64,000 nt of DNA from positions 1 to 64,000 of the forward strand of contig CACOCL010000002.1 of assembly GCA_902625825.1 (NCBI GenBank), in the 5' to 3' direction. Both the position numbers and the translations under genes were made by a program. Shown here in pieces: positions 53,409 to 61,801 of the stretch. Origin of the DNA: an uncultured Pelagibacteraceae bacterium. Lineage in GTDB: Bacteria; Pseudomonadota; Alphaproteobacteria; Pelagibacterales; Pelagibacteraceae. Below the pieces are notes generated by a model that worked only from the letters and a program-made list of their open reading frames with translations, was not told the origin of the DNA and ran no database searches. Every line of letters starts with the position of its first letter. The stretch's first letter is position 1.

Positions 53409-54092
53409 ATGAAAAAATTTAATTATTTAACATTTATATTTGCAATTTTAATTCTAACGATTTCATTTAATGCTCCTTCATATTCTTTTGAATTAAAAAA
53501 TCCTGCTGATGCTCTAAAAAAGTTAAAAGGAAATAGTTCTGGAGGTGAAAAATTCGATTTTAAAAATGCAAACACTGACTTAGTAAGAACATTTTTTGAG
53601 TCGTCAAATAACTACTTGCAAGCTCAGGAATATTTATTAATAGCTTATGGCAAAAATACTGAAGCTGCACAGGTTAAAGAAGCGATTGCTTATGCAAAAG
53701 ATGCAGGTGTAGATAATGCAAAAAGATTAATGAATTCAATTCAGGTTTCAACGGATGCCAGTAAAGCTATTGAAAGTTCTATGGGTGACGAGAGTTTTCA
53801 GTTAACAGCAGAAGGTAAAGCTAGTTTTGCTCAATCTTTACCCTTTCTTCTAAAAGGAGTAATGGGTACAATACAATTAAAACCTCAGACACAAGCAATG
53901 ATGTCAAACATTCAAGGAAATCCAATGGCTGCACTTAAAGAACTAGGCGGACTTACAAAAGTTATTCCAAACGTTCCTAAGTACATAGCTACTTTAACTA
54001 GTACAACAAAGTTGGTGATTTCAGGAGCTAAAGCAAAAAAAATTGAAGGTTCAAATAGTTTAGATAAAGCTATGAGTGATCTGACTTTATAA
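53409..54092 (+). CDS. Exported helical protein of unknown function
   Basis: 227 residues. The signal peptide spans about 1-27 (cleavage near SYS-F). The mature protein is mainly helical, with an alanine-, lysine- and serine-rich sequence (NPADALKKLKGN, EAAQVKEAIAYAKDAGVDNA). Four bases separate it from the previous stop. No family is recognised; context suggests it is a component of the same exported system. Confidence 0.72.
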   Translation: MKKFNYLTFIFAILILTISFNAPSYSFELKNPADALKKLKGNSSGGEKFDFKNANTDLVRTFFESSNNYLQAQEYLLIAYGKNTEAAQVKEAIAYAKDAGVDNAKRLMNSIQVSTDASKAIESSMGDESFQLTAEGKASFAQSLPFLLKGVMGTIQLKPQTQAMMSNIQGNPMAALKELGGLTKVIPNVPKYIATLTSTTKLVISGAKAKKIEGSNSLDKAMSDLTL

Positions 54093-54108
54093 AAAAACCT
54101 GATTGTTT

Positions 54109-55473
54109 ATGATAAAAAAACTCAAAAGTATTTTTGTATTTATACTTTTTACCTTATTCATAAGTTCCAATACTTTTGCTGAAATTAAATTCAAAGAAGT
54201 TGTTGTTACTGGAGTTGGTCAATCGTTAGAGGAAGCAACTAATAATGCTTTTGCAGAAGCAATTTCAATGGTGAATGGAAAGAATGTTCAAACTAAAACA
54301 ATTATAAAAGTTTTAAGTGGAGAGCCTTTACCAAAAAAATCTAGTTCAGAGGGAGAAAATTCAAACTTTTTTGCTAAAATTTTAATTCAATTAACAGACA
54401 GTACTAAAGAGAAAAAAAAAGAAGAACCCAAAAAAGAAGAGGAGAAAAAACCTGAGTATTCTCAATCATATATAAAAAAATTAATTGAGGAGACAAAAGG
54501 TGGAATTAAGTCTTATGAAATTTTAAATAAGACTAAAGACAAAAAAGGATGGCATCAAGTTAAAGTAAAAGCCGAAGTTGCTTTTTTTGAATTACCCAAA
54601 GAGGCAATGAGAACGCGTATAGCTGTTTTTCCATTTAGACTCTATGAAATTCAATCTGACAAAGCACGATTTCAAAGACTTTTAAACCAAAATATTAATG
54701 ACTATCTTGTCCAAACTAAAAAATTTACAATGCTTGATAGATCTTTCATCGATGAAATAGCAAAAGAACAAAAAAGTATATTAGATGGAAAAACACCCGC
54801 AGTTGAAATGGCTAAAATTGGAAATGAAATATCAGCAGATTTTATATTAGTTGGTTCAGTTGAGGATTTTAGCATAGAAGAAAAAGTAACAAAAATTTTG
54901 TCCTCAGATCAAGAGTTAAGAAAAAATGTAGCAAGTATTTATCTATCTTATAGGCTTTTAGATGTCGCAACAAAACAAATCAATAATTCAAACACCCTTG
55001 AACTACAGATACCAATCAAGGAAAGTGCAAAAAAGGCTGACATAAAAGCAATCTCAGAAATATCAACAATTTTAGGTGAAGAGATTTTATTTTCCGTATA
55101 CCCGGTTTTAATTGAGAAAATTTCCAATGGTGAAATTTTTTTAGGACAGGGTGGAAAACAATTTAAAAAAGGACAGCAGTATGAGGTTTTTGAAAAAGGA
55201 GAAAAAATAATTGACTCATATACAAATGAGGTCATTGGAAACGTAGAAACGTCAGTAAGTAAAATTGAAATTTCTTCAGTATCTAGTGGATATAGTAAAG
55301 CTAAATTTTTAGATGAAGAAAATAAATTATCTGAGCCAGTTGAGCCAGGTAAGTATATTGTTAGACCTATCTCAATAGCAAGTTTAGACTCAGAGCAAAT
55401 TTTTAAAGAAAATAAAGAAAAAATTGAAAAGAAAAGAAAAGAAAAAAAAGAAAAATTAGAAGAAGAATTCTAG
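54109..55473 (+). CDS. Exported CsgG/FlgT-like protein
   Basis: 454 residues from the ATG at 54109; a TTG at 54103 is less likely. Signal peptide about 1-24. Residues 28-60 (VVVTGVGQSLEEATNNAFAEA) resemble the FlgT/LPP20 N-domain. Residues 100-118 are a Lys/Glu linker. Residues 168-330 resemble the CsgG/TolB-N-like domain (IAVFPFRLYE, MLDRSFIDEIAKEQ, ADFILVGSVEDF). Residues 347-430 form an SH3-like strand domain as in FlgT-C (FKKGQQYEVFEKGE, KAKFLD). This is the FlgT domain order, yet no flagellar gene is in view. It probably assembles on the periplasmic face of the outer membrane. Confidence 0.75.
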   Translation: MIKKLKSIFVFILFTLFISSNTFAEIKFKEVVVTGVGQSLEEATNNAFAEAISMVNGKNVQTKTIIKVLSGEPLPKKSSSEGENSNFFAKILIQLTDSTKEKKKEEPKKEEEKKPEYSQSYIKKLIEETKGGIKSYEILNKTKDKKGWHQVKVKAEVAFFELPKEAMRTRIAVFPFRLYEIQSDKARFQRLLNQNINDYLVQTKKFTMLDRSFIDEIAKEQKSILDGKTPAVEMAKIGNEISADFILVGSVEDFSIEEKVTKILSSDQELRKNVASIYLSYRLLDVATKQINNSNTLELQIPIKESAKKADIKAISEISTILGEEILFSVYPVLIEKISNGEIFLGQGGKQFKKGQQYEVFEKGEKIIDSYTNEVIGNVETSVSKIEISSVSSGYSKAKFLDEENKLSEPVEPGKYIVRPISIASLDSEQIFKENKEKIEKKRKEKKEKLEEEF

Positions 55474-55488
55474 ACAACATTACATAAA

Positions 55489-55932
55489 GTGAAAAATTTT
55501 TTATATTTATTAATATTTGTTTTTTTAACAAACTGCGCAAACACAACAATTACTTCTACCTGCAAAATAAAAATAAATAAATTAATTGAAAAAAATGATC
55601 CTGATTGGTTCAAAGAAAAAGAGAATCAAGAATATAATTATATTGTAAAAAATAAAGAGTTTTCAGGTGATGCAAAATTAGCAGAAACTAAGAACATCTT
55701 AATATCGGAAATTATATTAGCAAATAAAATAGCTGATGACTTCATGAATTGTGATGATCAAAATAAAGCTTTGTATACAATAAGAAATTCAAACATTAAT
55801 GAAATAAATAACTTAAAAAATGGAAAAATTATTGAGAATTTAGTTAAGGGTTACAAAATTACAAATAATCAAACTATAGAAGATGATGGTAAACATGTAA
55901 ATTTTATAAGGCTTATTAAAATTAAAAAATAA
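55489..55932 (+). CDS. Putative lipoprotein
   Basis: 147 residues starting from a GTG at 55489. KNFLYLLIFVFLTNCANT is a lipoprotein signal with lipobox LTNC. The mature chain is rich in Lys, Asn and Glu with no recognised domain. It lies 15 bp after the CsgG/FlgT-like gene and is the last exported gene of the cluster. A 96-bp gap with a tRNA promoter follows. Confidence 0.68.
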   Translation: MKNFLYLLIFVFLTNCANTTITSTCKIKINKLIEKNDPDWFKEKENQEYNYIVKNKEFSGDAKLAETKNILISEIILANKIADDFMNCDDQNKALYTIRNSNINEINNLKNGKIIENLVKGYKITNNQTIEDDGKHVNFIRLIKIKK

Positions 55933-55967
55933 GTCTTTCAGATGACACCATAGAAAAAATAAAAAAT

Positions 55968-55996
55968 TTTACTTATTACTCTTGTTCAATTATAAA
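55968..55996 (+). promoter_or_regulatory. Candidate promoter for tRNA-Leu/nadK
   Basis: TTTACT (55968-55973) and TATAAA (55991-55996) are 17 bp apart, about 30 nt before the tRNA. The -35 is only a partial match (4 of 6), so this is tentative. Confidence 0.4.
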
Positions 55997-56028
55997 TATT
56001 AGCATAAACACTCATGAAATTCATTAAT

Positions 56029-56114
56029 GCCCTCGTGGTGAAATTGGTAGACACAAAGGACTTAAAATCCTTGCCGCTTGCGGAGTGCCAGTTCGAGTCT
56101 GGCCGAGGGCACCA
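56029..56114 (+). tRNA. tRNA-Leu (anticodon UAA)
   Basis: 86 nt including encoded CCA. The acceptor arms GCCCTCG and CGAGGGC pair perfectly, the anticodon arm AAGGA/TCCTT presents loop CTTAAAA with anticodon TAA, a long variable arm follows as in class II tRNAs, and the T-loop is GTTCGAGTC. nadK begins 5 nt after the CCA. Confidence 0.96.
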
Positions 56115-56119
56115 CTAAA

Positions 56120-56890
56120 ATGAAAAGTATACAAATTATTTCTGATAAGAATTTAAGATCATTGAGGATTAAAAAATCTTTATTAAACATATTAAAAAAA
56201 TTCAAATTAGAAAAGTCAAATACGATAATAGTAATTGGTGGAGATGGTTTTATGCTTCAAACATTAAAAAAAAATAAGAAAACCAATAAATTATTTTATG
56301 GTGTAAATTCGGGAAACTATGGTTTCTTGATGAATAAGTTTTCACCAAAAAATATTATTAAAAATATACACAAGGCAAAAATGATTTCAATTTCACCTTT
56401 AGAAATGACTGTTAAAAATTATAAAAATAGAACAAATAAGCATATAGCAATTAATGAGGTATCAATTTTGAGACAAAGTAGACAAGCAGCTTCACTCTCA
56501 ATAAGTCACGGCTCAAAAAAAATTATTAAAGAGTTGGTTTCAGATGGAGTACTTGTATCTACTCCTGCAGGAAGTACTGCCTATAATCTATCTGTTCATG
56601 GGCCAATATTAAGTTTGAATTCAAAAAAATTATCAATTTCACCAATAAGTCCCTTCAGACCTAGACGATGGAAGGGGAAGATAGTTAGTGATAAGTCAAA
56701 AATAGTCATTAAGAATTTAGATCCTATTAAACGACCAATCAGTTCAGTAGCTGACAATATAGAGGTAAGAAATGCAAAAAATATTATTATTCAAACAAAT
56801 AAAAAAATTAAATTTAATCTTCTCTATGATAAAAATAGAAGTCTTCAAAAGAAAATTAAAATTGAACAGTTAAGGAGAGAAACTTCCTAA
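56120..56890 (+). CDS. nadK: NAD kinase
   Basis: 256 residues from the ATG at 56120; a longer frame reaching 56078 lies in the tRNA and is not used. It phosphorylates NAD+ to NADP+. GGDG is at residues 40-43 (VIGGDGFMLQ), the NSGNYGFL block follows, and STPAGSTAYNLS forms the adenine site. The gene begins 5 nt after tRNA-Leu, so the transcript is likely created by tRNA processing, leaving a near-leaderless message. Confidence 0.94.
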   Translation: MKSIQIISDKNLRSLRIKKSLLNILKKFKLEKSNTIIVIGGDGFMLQTLKKNKKTNKLFYGVNSGNYGFLMNKFSPKNIIKNIHKAKMISISPLEMTVKNYKNRTNKHIAINEVSILRQSRQAASLSISHGSKKIIKELVSDGVLVSTPAGSTAYNLSVHGPILSLNSKKLSISPISPFRPRRWKGKIVSDKSKIVIKNLDPIKRPISSVADNIEVRNAKNIIIQTNKKIKFNLLYDKNRSLQKKIKIEQLRRETS

Positions 56891-56896
56891 ATAAGA

Positions 56897-56972
56897 TGGT
56901 GCCCCCGCACGGATTCGAACCGCGGACCTATTGATTACAAATCAATTGCTCTACCAGCTGAGCTACAAGGGC
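56897..56972 (-). tRNA. tRNA-Thr (anticodon UGU)
   Basis: 76 nt with encoded CCA. On the minus strand the anticodon arm ATTGA/TCAAT presents loop TTTGTAA with anticodon TGT. The acceptor arms GCCCTTG and CGGGGGC pair with two G-U wobbles. It lies 6 nt past the convergent nadK stop and 29 nt downstream of rlmB on the same strand. Confidence 0.95.
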
Positions 56973-57001
56973 ATGCGCAATAATTATTAATTATTTGAAA
57001 A

Positions 57002-57748
57002 TTAATCAACTGTTTTTTTTATATAGCTTAAGTGGTGGAACACAATTGCTGCACTATTTGATATATTTAAGCTTTCTATCTTTTTATCAATGTCGATTTT
57101 GACTAAAAAGTCTGCATATTTAGATGTGTGTTGACGCATGCCTGAACCTTCTGATCCAAATAAAACAATATTATTTCCTTTCCATTCAATATCAGTAAAA
57201 TTTTTTTCCCCCTTAGCATCAAAACCATATACCCAAAAATTTTTTTCTTTTAAGTTTTTTAAAGTTGAATTGATATTTGATACTTCAAATATATTCATAT
57301 ATTCAATTGATCCACTTGCAGCTTTGTACATAAGTTTACTTTCGCTGGGAAAGTTTCTTTCTTTTATCAAAATTCCATCAATATTAAATGATGTGGCACT
57401 TCTAATTAAAGATCCTATGTTTCTAGGATCTGTTACGCCATCCAAGCAGACCAAAGTTATATTATTATTTTTTTTAATAAATTCTTTTAAAATTGGTTTT
57501 TCTAAATGTTCTATTTCTGCCACATAACCTTGATGTAATAAATTTTCTTTAGTGCTATATTTATCCAATTCTTTTTTAGTTTTAAAATAAACCTTTACAT
57601 CAGTTAACAGATTTTTTTTTGGATTTTTACGATGAATATTTTTTTTACTTTCTTCAGTTAAAAAAATCCTCAAAACCTTTCTTTTAGGATTTCTGAGAGC
57701 CTCTATAACAGCATGCTGCCCAACTATAAAAAATGATGATTTATTCAT
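57002..57748 (-). CDS. rlmB: 23S rRNA (guanosine-2'-O-)-methyltransferase RlmB-like (TrmH family)
   Basis: 248-residue SPOUT enzyme. The N-terminal substrate domain includes FFIVGQHAVIEAL at 6-18; the knot domain has DGVTDPRNIGSLIRSA, VLFGSEGSGMRQHT and KIESLNISNSAAIV. RlmB methylates G2251 of 23S rRNA; a related tRNA or rRNA target is possible. The gene is divergent from the tRNA-Tyr operon, and tRNA-Thr lies downstream on the same strand. Confidence 0.9.
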   Translation of the reverse strand: MNKSSFFIVGQHAVIEALRNPKRKVLRIFLTEESKKNIHRKNPKKNLLTDVKVYFKTKKELDKYSTKENLLHQGYVAEIEHLEKPILKEFIKKNNNITLVCLDGVTDPRNIGSLIRSATSFNIDGILIKERNFPSESKLMYKAASGSIEYMNIFEVSNINSTLKNLKEKNFWVYGFDAKGEKNFTDIEWKGNNIVLFGSEGSGMRQHTSKYADFLVKIDIDKKIESLNISNSAAIVFHHLSYIKKTVD

Positions 57749-57802
57749 AAATTTAACCAGGTTTTACACGTTTTTTTGATTATTTTCTTGTTAAATCACG
57801 TG

Positions 57803-57830
57803 TTGCAATTGGACAAATAAAATATATAAA
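57803..57830 (+). promoter_or_regulatory. Promoter of the tRNA-Tyr/Gly-tuf operon
   Basis: TTGCAA (57803-57808) and TATAAA (57825-57830) are 16 bp apart. The transcript would start near 57837, about 40 nt before tRNA-Tyr. The same 16-bp spacing is seen for rpsD. Confidence 0.65.
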
Positions 57831-57858
57831 ACGCATGTTGTTTGAAGCTTTATTGAAC

Positions 57859-57874
57859 AGGGGACACTTCCCCT
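57859..57874 (+). other. Small hairpin in the tRNA operon leader
   Basis: AGGGG (57859-57863) pairs with CCCCT (57870-57874) across a 6-nt loop, just ahead of tRNA-Tyr at 57878. It may separate the leader from the tRNA fold for RNase P processing; no other role is evident. Confidence 0.4.
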
Positions 57875-57877
57875 AAG

Positions 57878-57963
57878 GGAGGGGTTCCAGAGCGGTCAAA
57901 TGGGGCGGGCTGTAAACCCGTTGACTTCGGTCTTCGAAAGTTCGAATCTTTCCCCCTCCACCA
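57878..57963 (+). tRNA. tRNA-Tyr (anticodon GUA)
   Basis: 86 nt with CCA. The acceptor arms GGAGGGG and CCCCTCC pair fully, the anticodon loop CTGTAAA presents GTA, and there is a long variable arm. It opens the tRNA-tuf operon and is followed 46 nt later by tRNA-Gly. Confidence 0.96.
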
Positions 57964-58009
57964 TTCAATTGGACTTTAAATAATGATGGAGTGATACTCT
58001 TGGGGTTGT

Positions 58010-58083
58010 GCGGGTGTAGTTCAATGGTAGAACGCTAGCCTTCCAAGCTGGATGTAAGGGTTCGATTCCCTTTACCCGCTCCA
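58010..58083 (+). tRNA. tRNA-Gly (anticodon UCC)
   Basis: 74 nt with CCA. The acceptor arms GCGGGTG and TACCCGC pair (one G-U), the anticodon arm CTAGC/GCTGG presents loop CTTCCAA with TCC, and the T-loop is GTTCGATTC. It is 45 nt before tuf, in the same order (Tyr, Gly, tuf) as in the E. coli tufB operon. Confidence 0.96.
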
Positions 58084-58128
58084 AGAAATAAAATTATAAA
58101 AAAAAAAGAAATGTGAGGAATAATAATA

Positions 58129-59319
58129 ATGTCAAAAGAAAAATTTGTAAGAAATAAACCGCATTGTAACATTGGTACAATTGGTCATGTCGACCACGGT
58201 AAAACAACTTTAACAGCAGCTATTACTAAAGTTTTATCTGAAACTGGTGGTGCTAAAGCAGTAGCGTACGATCAAATTGATAAAGCTCCAGAGGAAAAAG
58301 AGAGAGGAATTACAATTTCAACTGCGCACGTTGAATATGAAACAGAAAAAAGACACTACGCACACGTAGATTGTCCAGGTCATGCTGACTATGTAAAAAA
58401 TATGATTACAGGTGCAGCTCAAATGGATGGTGCAATTTTAGTTGTAAACGCAGCTGATGGGCCAATGCCACAAACTAGAGAGCATATTCTTTTAGCAAGA
58501 CAAGTTGGTGTTCCTGCAATATGTGTTTACTTGAATAAAGTTGACCAAGTAGATGATAAAGAAATGATTGATCTTGTTGAGGAAGAAATAAAAGAATTAT
58601 TAACTTCTTATAAATTTCCTGGAGACAAAACTCCAATTGCAAAAGGTTCAGCTCTTGCTGCAGTAGAAGGTCGAGATGATGAGATTGGAAAAAACTCAAT
58701 TTTAGAATTGATGAAAAATGTGGATGAGTTTATTCCTCAACCTGATAGACCAAAAGATAAAGATTTCTTAATGCCTGTCGAAGACGTTTTCTCAATTTCA
58801 GGAAGAGGAACAGTAGCTACAGGTAGAGTAGAGTCTGGTGTTCTCAAGACTGGTGATGAGTTAGAAATAGTTGGTATAAGAGAAACAAAAAAATCAGTTT
58901 GTACTGGAGTTGAAATGTTTAGAAAACTTTTAGATTCTGGTGAGGCAGGCGACAACGTAGGAGTGCTTTTAAGAGGTGTGGAAAGAACTGATATCGAAAG
59001 AGGTCAAGTTCTTTGTAAACCTGGTTCAGTTACTCCTCATACTAAATTTGAAGCTCAAGCGTATGTGCTTAAAAAAGAAGAAGGTGGAAGACACACACCA
59101 TTCTTTACTAAGTATAGACCACAGTTTTATTTTAGAACAACAGATGTAACTGGAGAAGTTGAATTACCTTCTGGAACAGAAATGGTAATGCCAGGTGATG
59201 ATGCTAAATTTACAGTTAAATTAATTACACCAATCGCGATGTCAGAAAAATTGAATTTTGCTATTCGTGAAGGTGGAAGAACTGTTGGAGCTGGAGTAGT
59301 AACTAAAATTATAGAGTAA
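58129..59319 (+). CDS. tuf: Elongation factor Tu
   Basis: 396-residue GTPase that carries aminoacyl-tRNA to the ribosome. G1 is GHVDHGKTT at 19-27, the switch contains RGITIST, G3 is DCPGHADY and G4 is NKVD. Domains 2 and 3 are intact and end in [14 protein letters not shown] lies about 11 nt upstream of the ATG. The gene is in the tRNA-tuf-tRNA-secE-nusG-rpl block, so it corresponds to tufB. Confidence 0.98.
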   Translation: MSKEKFVRNKPHCNIGTIGHVDHGKTTLTAAITKVLSETGGAKAVAYDQIDKAPEEKERGITISTAHVEYETEKRHYAHVDCPGHADYVKNMITGAAQMDGAILVVNAADGPMPQTREHILLARQVGVPAICVYLNKVDQVDDKEMIDLVEEEIKELLTSYKFPGDKTPIAKGSALAAVEGRDDEIGKNSILELMKNVDEFIPQPDRPKDKDFLMPVEDVFSISGRGTVATGRVESGVLKTGDELEIVGIRETKKSVCTGVEMFRKLLDSGEAGDNVGVLLRGVERTDIERGQVLCKPGSVTPHTKFEAQAYVLKKEEGGRHTPFFTKYRPQFYFRTTDVTGEVELPSGTEMVMPGDDAKFTVKLITPIAMSEKLNFAIREGGRTVGAGVVTKIIE

Positions 59320-59328
59320 GCTCTATAT

Positions 59329-59404
59329 AGGAGTGTAGCTCAATTGGTAGAGCGCCGGTCTCCAAAACCGGAGGCTGAGGGTTCGAGTCCCTCCGCTCCT
59401 GCCA
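59329..59404 (+). tRNA. tRNA-Trp (anticodon CCA)
   Basis: 76 nt with CCA. The acceptor arms AGGAGTG and CGCTCCT pair, the anticodon arm CCGGT/ACCGG presents loop CTCCAAA with anticodon CCA. It sits 9 nt after tuf and 24 nt before secE, so it must be excised from the operon transcript. Confidence 0.96.
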
Positions 59405-59428
59405 ATAAACTATAATATAAATTTTGAT

Positions 59429-59620
59429 ATGAAAAACCCGATAAAATTTATCCAGGAAGTTAAACAAGAGGCTTTTAAAGTTTCATGGCCAACCTATAAA
59501 GAAACTTTGCAAGGCGCACTTATGGTTTTTTTAATGGCTTTAGTGATGTCTCTTTTTTTTCTGTTACTCGATCAGATTTTAAAATATTTTTTAGAAATAT
59601 TACTTCAAATGAGCATTTAA
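59429..59620 (+). CDS. secE: Preprotein translocase subunit SecE
   Basis: 63-residue minimal SecE with one transmembrane helix. The amphipathic segment FIQEVKQEAFKVSWPTYKE (about 8-26) is the conserved cytoplasmic part, followed by the hydrophobic stretch MVFLMALVMSLFFLLLDQIL. It anchors SecY in the inner membrane. Its TAA overlaps the nusG ATG (TAATG). Confidence 0.95.
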   Translation: MKNPIKFIQEVKQEAFKVSWPTYKETLQGALMVFLMALVMSLFFLLLDQILKYFLEILLQMSI

Positions 59621-60150
59621 TGAAAAATTGGTATATAGTTCAATCACATTCAAGCTTTGAAAATAAAGTTGCTGGTCTTATTAAAGAAGAGGCTGATAAA
59701 GCAAAAATTTCTGATAAATTTGAGGAAATTATTGTCCCAACACACGATGTAACTGAAGTGAAAAGAGGAAAAAGGATACAAAGAAAAAAGAAGTATTTCC
59801 CTGGATATGTCTTGATAAAAAGTGAGATGGATAACAGTATTTACCATATGATAAAAAATATCAAAAGAGTGAGTGGTTTTTTGGGCACAAAAGGTATGCC
59901 GGTCCCAGTTTCAGACAAAGAAATAGAAAAAATTCTTGGTCAAATAAAAGATGGTGTAGCGCAGCCAAAATCTGGTATAGAGTATAGCGTTGGTGAAAAA
60001 GTTCAGGTAGTAGATGGACCTTTTGCATCATTTAGTGGAATGGTAGAAGGTATAGATGAGGAAAAATCTAGACTTAAAGTTTCTGTTTCCATATTTGGAC
60101 GCCCAACACCAGTTGATTTAGAGTACAACCAAGTTGAGAAGGTAAGTTAA
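59620..60150 (+). CDS. nusG: Transcription termination/antitermination factor NusG
   Basis: 176 residues. The NGN domain starts [19 protein letters not shown] and has PGYVLI; the KOW domain contains [19 protein letters not shown]. It binds RNA polymerase and couples it with Rho or the ribosome. Its stop overlaps the rplK ATG (TAATG). Confidence 0.97.
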   Translation: MKNWYIVQSHSSFENKVAGLIKEEADKAKISDKFEEIIVPTHDVTEVKRGKRIQRKKKYFPGYVLIKSEMDNSIYHMIKNIKRVSGFLGTKGMPVPVSDKEIEKILGQIKDGVAQPKSGIEYSVGEKVQVVDGPFASFSGMVEGIDEEKSRLKVSVSIFGRPTPVDLEYNQVEKVS

Positions 60151-60581
60151 TGGCAGCAAAAAAAGAGATAAGCGGATTTATAAAACTACAAATAAAAGGT
60201 GGTCAAGCAAACCCAGCTCCTCCTGTTGGTCCAGCATTAGGACAACGAGGTGTAAACATTATGGAATTTTGTAAAGCCTTTAATGATAAAACTAAATCTT
60301 TAGCTGGCAAACCTGTCCCGGTTGAAATAACAGTTTATAAAGATAAAAAATTTGATTTTAAAATAAAATCACCACCAGCATCATTTTTTATTAGAGAGGC
60401 TGCTAAATTGAAGAGTGGCTCAAAAGAGCCAGGAAGAAATATTGTTGCATCAATAACAAAAAAACAAGCTGAAGAAATTGCAAAACAAAAAATGAATGAT
60501 TTAAATGCAATTGATTTAGATCAGGCAGTTAAGATAATAGCTGGATCAGCGAGGTCTATGGGAATTGAGGTTAAAGAATAA
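60150..60581 (+). CDS. rplK: 50S ribosomal protein L11
   Basis: 143 residues. The N-domain has [20 protein letters not shown], the thiostrepton-site region; the C-domain contains [23 protein letters not shown]. The start overlaps nusG and the stop overlaps rplA by one base. Confidence 0.98.
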   Translation: MAAKKEISGFIKLQIKGGQANPAPPVGPALGQRGVNIMEFCKAFNDKTKSLAGKPVPVEITVYKDKKFDFKIKSPPASFFIREAAKLKSGSKEPGRNIVASITKKQAEEIAKQKMNDLNAIDLDQAVKIIAGSARSMGIEVKE

Positions 60582-61270
60582 TGTCATCTAAAAGATTTAA
60601 AAAACTACCAGAGAAAACTTTAGAAATTTCAGCTCAAAGTTTTGATAGTTTATTACAAACGATAAAGAAAAATTGCACTGCAAAATTTGATGAGTCTATA
60701 GATCTAAGCTTTCAAATAAATAATAAACAAAAAAAAGGTGAAGTAAACATAAGAACAGTTGTAAATCTTCCTGGCGGCACTGGTAAAAAAATTAAAGTTG
60801 CAGTAGTTTGTGAGGAAACAAAATCATCTGAAGCAAAAAATGCAGGAGCTGACATTGTGGGAGGAGATGAATTTATAGAAAAAATTAAAAATGGTGAAAT
60901 GAACTTTGAAAAATTAATTTGTACACCATCAATGATGGTTAAACTTTCAAAACTTGGTAAAGTTTTAGGACCTAAAGGATTAATGCCTAATCCAAAATTA
61001 GGAACTGTAACTGATAATCTAAAAACTGCAGTAACTGATGCAAAATCAGGCCAAGTGGAAATAAGAAATGACAAAGATGGAAATATAGGTCTTAGTGTTG
61101 GAAAAAAGTCCTTTGATAACGAAAAACTATCCAAAAACTTTGCTGCTGTTTTAGATGCCTTAGAAAAAGAAAAAGGCAACAATACTTTAAAAGGTGATTT
61201 AATAAAATCTGCTTTTATAACCTCCACAATGGGAGTTTCATACAAAATAAAACTTGGTAAGAATATCTAA
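60581..61270 (+). CDS. rplA: 50S ribosomal protein L1
   Basis: 229 residues of the L1-stalk protein. CTPSMMVKLSKLGKVLGP and KGLMPNPKLGTVT are the family signature, and DKDGNIGLSVGKKSF follows. Its start overlaps rplK by one base. Only 4 nt separate its stop from the rplJ ATG. Confidence 0.97.
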   Translation: MSSKRFKKLPEKTLEISAQSFDSLLQTIKKNCTAKFDESIDLSFQINNKQKKGEVNIRTVVNLPGGTGKKIKVAVVCEETKSSEAKNAGADIVGGDEFIEKIKNGEMNFEKLICTPSMMVKLSKLGKVLGPKGLMPNPKLGTVTDNLKTAVTDAKSGQVEIRNDKDGNIGLSVGKKSFDNEKLSKNFAAVLDALEKEKGNNTLKGDLIKSAFITSTMGVSYKIKLGKNI

Positions 61271-61274
61271 TTTT

Positions 61275-61796
61275 ATGATGAACAAAGAACAAAAGAAAAA
61301 TTATATAGCCGAGATGACATCTCAGTTTGAAAATAGCAAGGCAATAATGGTTACTCATTATCAAGGTCTTACTATGCCCCAACTAGATGAATTAAGATCA
61401 AAAATGAGAGAACATGGAATCGTTTTTAAAATAACAAAAAATAGAATTACAAAATTAGCTTTAGAAAAAACTAAGTGTAAAGATTTGTCGAATCTTTTTA
61501 CAGGACCAACAGCAGTTGCTTTTGGGGAAGACGCAATAATGTCAGCTAGAATCTTATCTAAATTTGCAAAGGATAATGAAAATCTAAAACTAATTGGTGG
61601 AATAATGGATAATGAAGTTTTAGATCAAGCTGGAGTAATTAATGTAGCAAATTTACCTACTTTAGATGAAGCTAGAGCTAATATTGTGGGTATTTTGAAC
61701 GCCTCTGCTTCAAAATTGGTGAGTATTTTACTTGCACGATCGGAAAAAATGAGTAGTTTACCCCCAGAAAATTCTGAAACACAACCTAAAGAGTAG
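61275..61796 (+). CDS. rplJ: 50S ribosomal protein L10
   Basis: 173 residues from the ATG at 61275 (the adjacent ATG at 61278 is also possible); a longer frame from 61254 overlaps rplA. The conserved region [18 protein letters not shown]-like [16 protein letters not shown] and [11 protein letters not shown] are visible; the C-terminal helix binds L7/L12 dimers. The usual autoregulatory L10 leader has no room here. Confidence 0.95.
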   Translation: MMNKEQKKNYIAEMTSQFENSKAIMVTHYQGLTMPQLDELRSKMREHGIVFKITKNRITKLALEKTKCKDLSNLFTGPTAVAFGEDAIMSARILSKFAKDNENLKLIGGIMDNEVLDQAGVINVANLPTLDEARANIVGILNASASKLVSILLARSEKMSSLPPENSETQPKE

Positions 61797-61801
61797 TATA
61801 T

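Noticed and set aside
56078-56119. Upstream extension of nadK
   Set aside because: It runs through the tRNA-Leu gene; the ATG at 56120 gives the normal NAD kinase N-terminus.
57851-57877. Riboswitch or T-box before tRNA-Tyr/tuf
   Set aside because: Only a 5-bp stem is present, with no specifier loop or conserved T-box sequence.
60712-61245. 177-codon minus-strand frame inside rplA
   Set aside because: It is antisense to a certain ribosomal protein gene and has no family features.
61254-61274. Upstream extension of rplJ
   Set aside because: It overlaps rplA; the ATG at 61275 gives the normal L10 N-terminus.
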